Shown: positions 60,554 to 64,000 of the stretch, in pieces
Position numbering within the stretch: the first letter of the stretch is position 1
Layout: every line of letters begins with the position of its first letter
NCBI GenBank assembly: GCA_910587695.1
Contig: CAJUNC010000005.1
Coordinates: 1 to 64,000, forward strand
Source: an uncultured Lactobacillus sp.
GTDB lineage: Bacteria > Bacillota > Bacilli > Lactobacillales > Lactobacillaceae
Direction: 5' to 3'
DNA length: 64,000 nt
Translations under genes and position numbers: made by a program
The notes under the pieces: generated by a model
Databases searched by the model: none
Seen by the model: the letters and a program-made list of their open reading frames with translations, nothing else
Told to the model about the DNA's origin: nothing

Positions 60554-61153
60554 ATGCAATATCCTGAACCGATCGCTAAGTTGATCGATAGTTATCTAAA
60601 GTTGCCGGGGATCGGTGAAAAGACCGCAACTCGCTTGGCATTTTTTACGATCGACATGGAGGAAAGCGATGTTGTTGCTTTTTCTAAAGCACTAGTCGCA
60701 GCTAAAAATGATCTCAGTTATTGTAGCATTTGTGGCAATATCACGGAAACTGATCCGTGTGTGATCTGTGCGGATAAGACTCGTGATCAAAGTCAAGTCA
60801 TCGTAGTCGAGCAAGTCAAAGATGTGATGGCTTTGGAAAAAATGCAAGAATATCGTGGCTTATACCATGTTTTACATGGTGTTTTGTCGCCGATCGAAGG
60901 TAAAGGGCCTGAAGACATCAATATCACCAGTTTGCTGCGACGTCTCCAGCAAAATAGTCAGATCAAAGAAGTCATTTTGGCGACTAATGCAACGCCTGAA
61001 GGTGAAGCAACGGCAATGTATATTTCGAAGTTGATCAAACCAGCTAATATCATGACAACTCGTTTAGCACACGGCTTAGCGGTCGGAAGTGATATTGAGT
61101 ATGCTGATGAGATGACACTGTATAATGCGGTGAAAAACCGCCAAGAGATCTAG
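60554..61153 (+). CDS. recR: Recombination mediator RecR
   Basis: A 199-residue protein: the N-terminal helix-hairpin-helix (LPGIGEKTATRLAFF), a C4 zinc finger (CSICGNITETDPCVIC), then the Toprim domain (VIVVEQVKDVMALEKMQEY; ATNATPEGEATAMYISKLI). It works with RecO to load RecA at gaps. Full length. Confidence 0.97.
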   Translation: MQYPEPIAKLIDSYLKLPGIGEKTATRLAFFTIDMEESDVVAFSKALVAAKNDLSYCSICGNITETDPCVICADKTRDQSQVIVVEQVKDVMALEKMQEYRGLYHVLHGVLSPIEGKGPEDINITSLLRRLQQNSQIKEVILATNATPEGEATAMYISKLIKPANIMTTRLAHGLAVGSDIEYADEMTLYNAVKNRQEI

Positions 61154-61165
61154 TTGGGGTGAAGT

Positions 61166-61414
61166 TTGAAGTTGATGTTTAGAAGAAATAAGCAAAAACT
61201 TAGACGCTCTTTTAATGAATTACTATTAAAAGATATTGATCAAGCTAAGTTGGATTGGGATCAAGCCCGCCAAACTGCAGCTGCAGTCTATGACGTTGAT
61301 GATGAATTGTTGGCTGAAGTGAGTCTAGCTCGTGCTAAGTATGAGTTTCTCTATCGTGAAGCTAAATATCGTCAGGTCAAGGGCCATATTCAAGCGTCAG
61401 TGATCAATTATTAA
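61166..61414 (+). CDS. YaaL-like DUF2508 family protein
   Basis: An 82-residue, highly charged helical protein (RRNKQKLRRSFNELLLKDID) of the YaaL family that follows recR in Bacilli. Function unknown. TTG start at 61166, a few bases after GGGGTGA; the ATG at 61175 would be too far from it. It ends at a strong terminator. Confidence 0.82.
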   Translation: MKLMFRRNKQKLRRSFNELLLKDIDQAKLDWDQARQTAAAVYDVDDELLAEVSLARAKYEFLYREAKYRQVKGHIQASVINY

Positions 61415-61419
61415 AAACT

Positions 61420-61458
61420 AGCCTGTCAAGCAGTCCAACTGAAATGGCAGGCTTTTTC
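61420..61458 (+). terminator. Terminator of the dnaX-recR operon
   Basis: AGCCTGTCA pairs with TGGCAGGCT through one wobble, followed by T residues. Confidence 0.85.
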
Positions 61459-61538
61459 TTTTTGAAAAAATAGGGTCGTGGACAGCCAGCAAATGTTACA
61501 GTACAATAAAATCAATAAATGAAAATGGGGTTTTACAA

Positions 61539-62171
61539 GTGAGCGGATTTTTTATTACCTTTGAAGGTACTGATGGATCAGGGAAAACTAGTGTTCTAAA
61601 CGCGATCGAAACTAAGTTGAAAGCTGCCAAGATCGATTATTTACGGACGCGTGAACCAGGCGGTAATCGCATTTCAGAACAGATCCGAAATGTTATTTTA
61701 GATGAGAGATCCACTGAAATGGATGCGCGGACTGAAGCTTTATTATATGCTGCTGCACGGCGTCAACATCTGGTTGAGACTGTGCTTCCGGCCTTAGAAG
61801 CGGGAAAGGTAGTGCTGTGTGATCGTTTTGTCGATAGTTCTCTAGCTTATCAAGGGGCTGGGCGTGATATTGGGGTAGCTGAAGTAAAACAGATGAATCA
61901 GTTTGCAACAGCTGGTCTAGAGCCAGATCTGACCATTTACTTAGCGATCGAACCGAGTCTAGGACTTGAGCGGATCAAGCAGAATCGTCAAGATGAAGTT
62001 AACCGCTTGGATAAAGAAGCACTATCGTTTTATGAGACTGTCTATCAAGCATATCAAAAACTTGCCGCTGAAAATGAGCGGATCGTGACGATCGATGCTA
62101 GCCAGAAACTTACTGATGTGATAGCTGATGTTGAGCTAGTCTTAAGTAGTAAAATTCCCGTTAGAAACTAG
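61539..62171 (+). CDS. tmk: Thymidylate kinase
   Basis: A 210-residue dTMP kinase: P-loop FEGTDGSGKTSV, the DR(E/Q) motif VLCDRFVDSSLAYQG and the LID. GTG start at 61539, with GGGG upstream. It makes dTDP for DNA synthesis. First gene of the tmk-darA-holB-yabA cluster. Confidence 0.96.
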   Translation: MSGFFITFEGTDGSGKTSVLNAIETKLKAAKIDYLRTREPGGNRISEQIRNVILDERSTEMDARTEALLYAAARRQHLVETVLPALEAGKVVLCDRFVDSSLAYQGAGRDIGVAEVKQMNQFATAGLEPDLTIYLAIEPSLGLERIKQNRQDEVNRLDKEALSFYETVYQAYQKLAAENERIVTIDASQKLTDVIADVELVLSSKIPVRN

Positions 62172-62181
62172 GTGTTTTGAA

Positions 62182-62505
62182 ATGAAAATGATCATTGCGA
62201 TCGTCCAAGATAAAGATAGCAATAATTTGAGCAATGCTTTTGTTGAAGCTGATGTTAGAGCGACCAAGTTAGCAACGACTGGTGGCTTTTTACGATCGGG
62301 AAATACGACTTTTATGATCGGGATCGAAGATAAACGGGTAGCTGAAGTTTTAGAGTTGATCAAACAGGCATCCTCTAAGCGTGCGGAATACATCACGCCA
62401 CCAGTGAATGTTGAAGGTCAAGTTGAGCGTACTTATCCGGTCGAGATCGAAGTCGGTGGGGCCACCGTTTTCGTTTTACCAGTCGAACAGTTCTTTCATT
62501 TTTAA
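62182..62505 (+). CDS. darA: Cyclic-di-AMP receptor PstA/DarA
   Basis: A 107-residue PII-like protein of the DUF970 family, which binds c-di-AMP as a trimer. Signatures: MKMIIAIVQDKDSNNLSNAF, LATTGGFLRSGNTTFMIG and the C-terminal VGGATVFVLPVEQFFHF. Its position between tmk and holB is standard in Firmicutes. Downstream effectors are not known. Confidence 0.93.
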   Translation: MKMIIAIVQDKDSNNLSNAFVEADVRATKLATTGGFLRSGNTTFMIGIEDKRVAEVLELIKQASSKRAEYITPPVNVEGQVERTYPVEIEVGGATVFVLPVEQFFHF

Positions 62506-62624
62506 GAAGAGATCAGTTAGAAAAAAAATGTGCAACTGATAACAAGAAATAATTAAGAAGGGAAAACTATATTTTTTCTAGTCATCTAGTTTTGATGGTG
62601 CCACATTTGATATAGTTGAAGTTT

Positions 62625-63617
62625 ATGGAACAGTCGATCATCGAGCTCCAACCACGTTTGACAAAGCACTTTGCCAAATTGGTGGACAATAAAAAATTGG
62701 CCCATGCTTATTTATTCTCTGGTCCACGTGGGACAGGAAAAAATAAGCTAGCTCATTGGGTCGCCCAAGCCGTTTTTTGTAAACAAAAGCAAAACGGCTA
62801 TCCATGCTTAAAATGCAATGAGTGTCGGCGGATCGCCCAGAATAATCAACCTGATGTAGTTGAGATCAAACCGGAAGGAAATTCGATCAAAGTCGACCAG
62901 ATCAGATATTTGAAAGCTGAATTCGTCAAAAGTGGGGTCGAGAGCAATCGGAAACTTTTTATCATTCAAAATGCTGAAAAGATGACGATCAGTGCCGCTA
63001 ACAGTCTGTTGAAATTTTTAGAAGAACCAAGTGGCGATGTAACGGCCTTTTTATTGTCAGATAGTGTAAACCAGATCTTGCCAACGATCATCTCACGGTG
63101 TCAGTTAGTTGAATTGTCTTCGCTGACATTAAAGAAATTAGTTGCAACGTTAGAAACTAAGGGGATCGGGGCAGATAAGGCTAATTTATTAGCACATTTG
63201 ACTAATAGTCAAAAAGAAGCTCAAGAACTTGATGGTGACGAAGATTTTAATAAATTACTCGCCAATGTTTGGGAGTGGTTTAATCAAGTTTTACAAAATG
63301 ATTGGCGTGCTTTTGTAGGGGTCCAGAACAAATTGATGCCATATGCGACCGATAAAACTAGCCAAGATCGGTTATTACAGTTGATAGTCTTATTAACACG
63401 TGATATTTTATTGTTAAAATATGGTAAAAATGAGGACGTTGCCTTTATAATGTATAGTAAAGAGCTCAATGAAAAAAATTTAAAGATTCCAGAAAATGGA
63501 GCTATCCGCGCCGTTGAAGCTGTCCTTTCGACTAAACGGCAACGAGCGGTCAATGTCTCATTTCAGAGTATCTTAGAGGCACTGACTTTGAATTTATGCA
63601 GTTGGTATCAAGCATGA
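62625..63617 (+). CDS. holB: DNA polymerase III subunit delta'
   Basis: A 330-residue clamp-loader subunit. P-loop SGPRGTGKNKLA has Asn in place of Thr/Ser after GK. The zinc module is CKQKQNGYPCLKCNEC; RKLFIIQNAEKMTISAANSL and LPTIISRCQLVEL mark the Walker B and sensor regions. Delta' often has little ATPase activity, and the altered P-loop fits this. ATG 62625 is taken; a TTG at 62616 is possible but neither has a strong RBS. Followed by yabA. Confidence 0.92.
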   Translation: MEQSIIELQPRLTKHFAKLVDNKKLAHAYLFSGPRGTGKNKLAHWVAQAVFCKQKQNGYPCLKCNECRRIAQNNQPDVVEIKPEGNSIKVDQIRYLKAEFVKSGVESNRKLFIIQNAEKMTISAANSLLKFLEEPSGDVTAFLLSDSVNQILPTIISRCQLVELSSLTLKKLVATLETKGIGADKANLLAHLTNSQKEAQELDGDEDFNKLLANVWEWFNQVLQNDWRAFVGVQNKLMPYATDKTSQDRLLQLIVLLTRDILLLKYGKNEDVAFIMYSKELNEKNLKIPENGAIRAVEAVLSTKRQRAVNVSFQSILEALTLNLCSWYQA

Positions 63618-63638
63618 TAACAGGTTGAAGGTGATTTT

Positions 63639-63989
63639 GTGGATAAACGCGAATTATATGACAATTTTGAAAATATGGAAGAAATGTCACGCGATGTACA
63701 AGCGATGCTGGCGAGCGTGAAAGAAGAGATGACACGGATCATCGAGAAAAATGCAGAGTTAGAGATCGAAAATCAACATCTACGTGAAAGACTTCACGAA
63801 TTAGAACAAAAGAAAACACAAGAGATAAGCAATGAAGAAGCCGGTCTTTCCAAGTCACGTAAAAATTTGGAAAAGCTTTACGAAGAAGGTTTCCATGTTT
63901 GTAACGTAGACAACATGTATGGCTCACGGAGGATAAACGATGAACCGTGTGTCTTTTGTCAAGATGTTATCTATGGGGAGCGACACTAA
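63639..63989 (+). CDS. yabA: Replication initiation control protein YabA
   Basis: A 116-residue negative regulator of initiation. An N-terminal coiled coil (about 1-65, MTRIIEKNAELEIENQHLRE) drives tetramerisation, and the C-terminal zinc motif (HVCNVDNMYGSRR, then EPCVFC) binds DnaA and DnaN. GTG start with GAAGGTG upstream. Its stop overlaps the start of the next gene. Confidence 0.95.
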   Translation: MDKRELYDNFENMEEMSRDVQAMLASVKEEMTRIIEKNAELEIENQHLRERLHELEQKKTQEISNEEAGLSKSRKNLEKLYEEGFHVCNVDNMYGSRRINDEPCVFCQDVIYGERH

Positions 63990-64000
63990 TGTCAATTAAG
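63989..64000 (+). CDS. Start of the gene after yabA (partial; probably rsmI)
   Basis: ATG overlaps the yabA stop (TAATG) and is followed by three codons (SIK) before the window ends. In Bacilli the gene after yabA is rsmI, the 16S rRNA 2'-O-methyltransferase, but four codons cannot prove it. Confidence 0.4.

Noticed and set aside
1..64000. CRISPR array, prophage or integrative element
   Set aside because: No regularly spaced direct repeats, integrase, phage structural genes or attachment-site pair were seen; the only tRNA gene (54843-54916) has no downstream duplicate of its 3' end that I can find nearby.

Overview
The window is 64 kb of low-GC Firmicute chromosome, most likely from a member of the Lactobacillaceae of the Ligilactobacillus/Liquorilactobacillus type. 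The genus is inferred from gene content and order; no marker fixes the species. Supporting features are the block pcrA-ligA-camS-gatCAB-dagK, the block tadA-SRP RNA-dnaX-ebfC-recR-yaaL-tmk-darA-holB-yabA, a probable malolactic enzyme/AEC permease pair, many TTG and GTG starts, and lactobacillus-type DUF proteins (DUF4828, DUF3284, DUF1801). I see no CRISPR array, prophage, intact insertion sequence or rRNA operon.

Layout. 1-4.7 kb: organic-acid permease, ECF transporter S component, GH73 lysin, and a guanine riboswitch controlling xpt-pbuX. 4.7-15.8 kb: a PurK-like protein with a degenerate active site, then pcrA, ligA, camS, gatCAB and dagK. 15.9-19 kb: an oxidoreductase operon (AKR, flavodoxin, SDR, ADH) behind a promoter with a MerR-type 19-bp spacer. 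19-34 kb: an accessory and visibly eroding region. It holds a decapitated rarA, an antibiotic-type BceAB ABC pair, a MerR-FecCD gene fusion, msrB, two MFS transporters, a DfsB/DinB pair, a tandem membrane-protein/Xre module, the tail of an SMR efflux gene and a macrodomain gene with one nonsense codon. 34.6-44.4 kb: a DUF6508 fusion protein, two tandem FMN-reductase proteins (one fused to PAS), small membrane proteins, a decayed 0.7 kb stretch, a GNAT/ATP-grasp pair, an Rrf2-controlled operon and a nitroreductase. 44.5-52 kb: asnA, a secreted nuclease with a MazG-like partner, a CPBP protease, and an ABC exporter with its own DesK/NarL-type two-component system. 52-64 kb: a housekeeping stretch with a DEAD helicase, tRNA-Arg(CCT), a GH1 glycosidase, and the DNA polymerase III accessory/recombination/c-di-AMP cluster ending at yabA and the first codons of the next gene.

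Cross-cutting signals. (1) GATC is several-fold over-represented in coding DNA, mostly because Ile ATC follows G-ending codons; the decayed spacers do not show it. (2) A 46-48 bp hairpin repeat occurs twice, at 39.65 and 46.82 kb. (3) Several genes have lost their 5' halves while a promoter and the 3' half remain, which points to recent deletion-driven reduction. Functional calls rest on reading motifs in the translations; no database search was possible.
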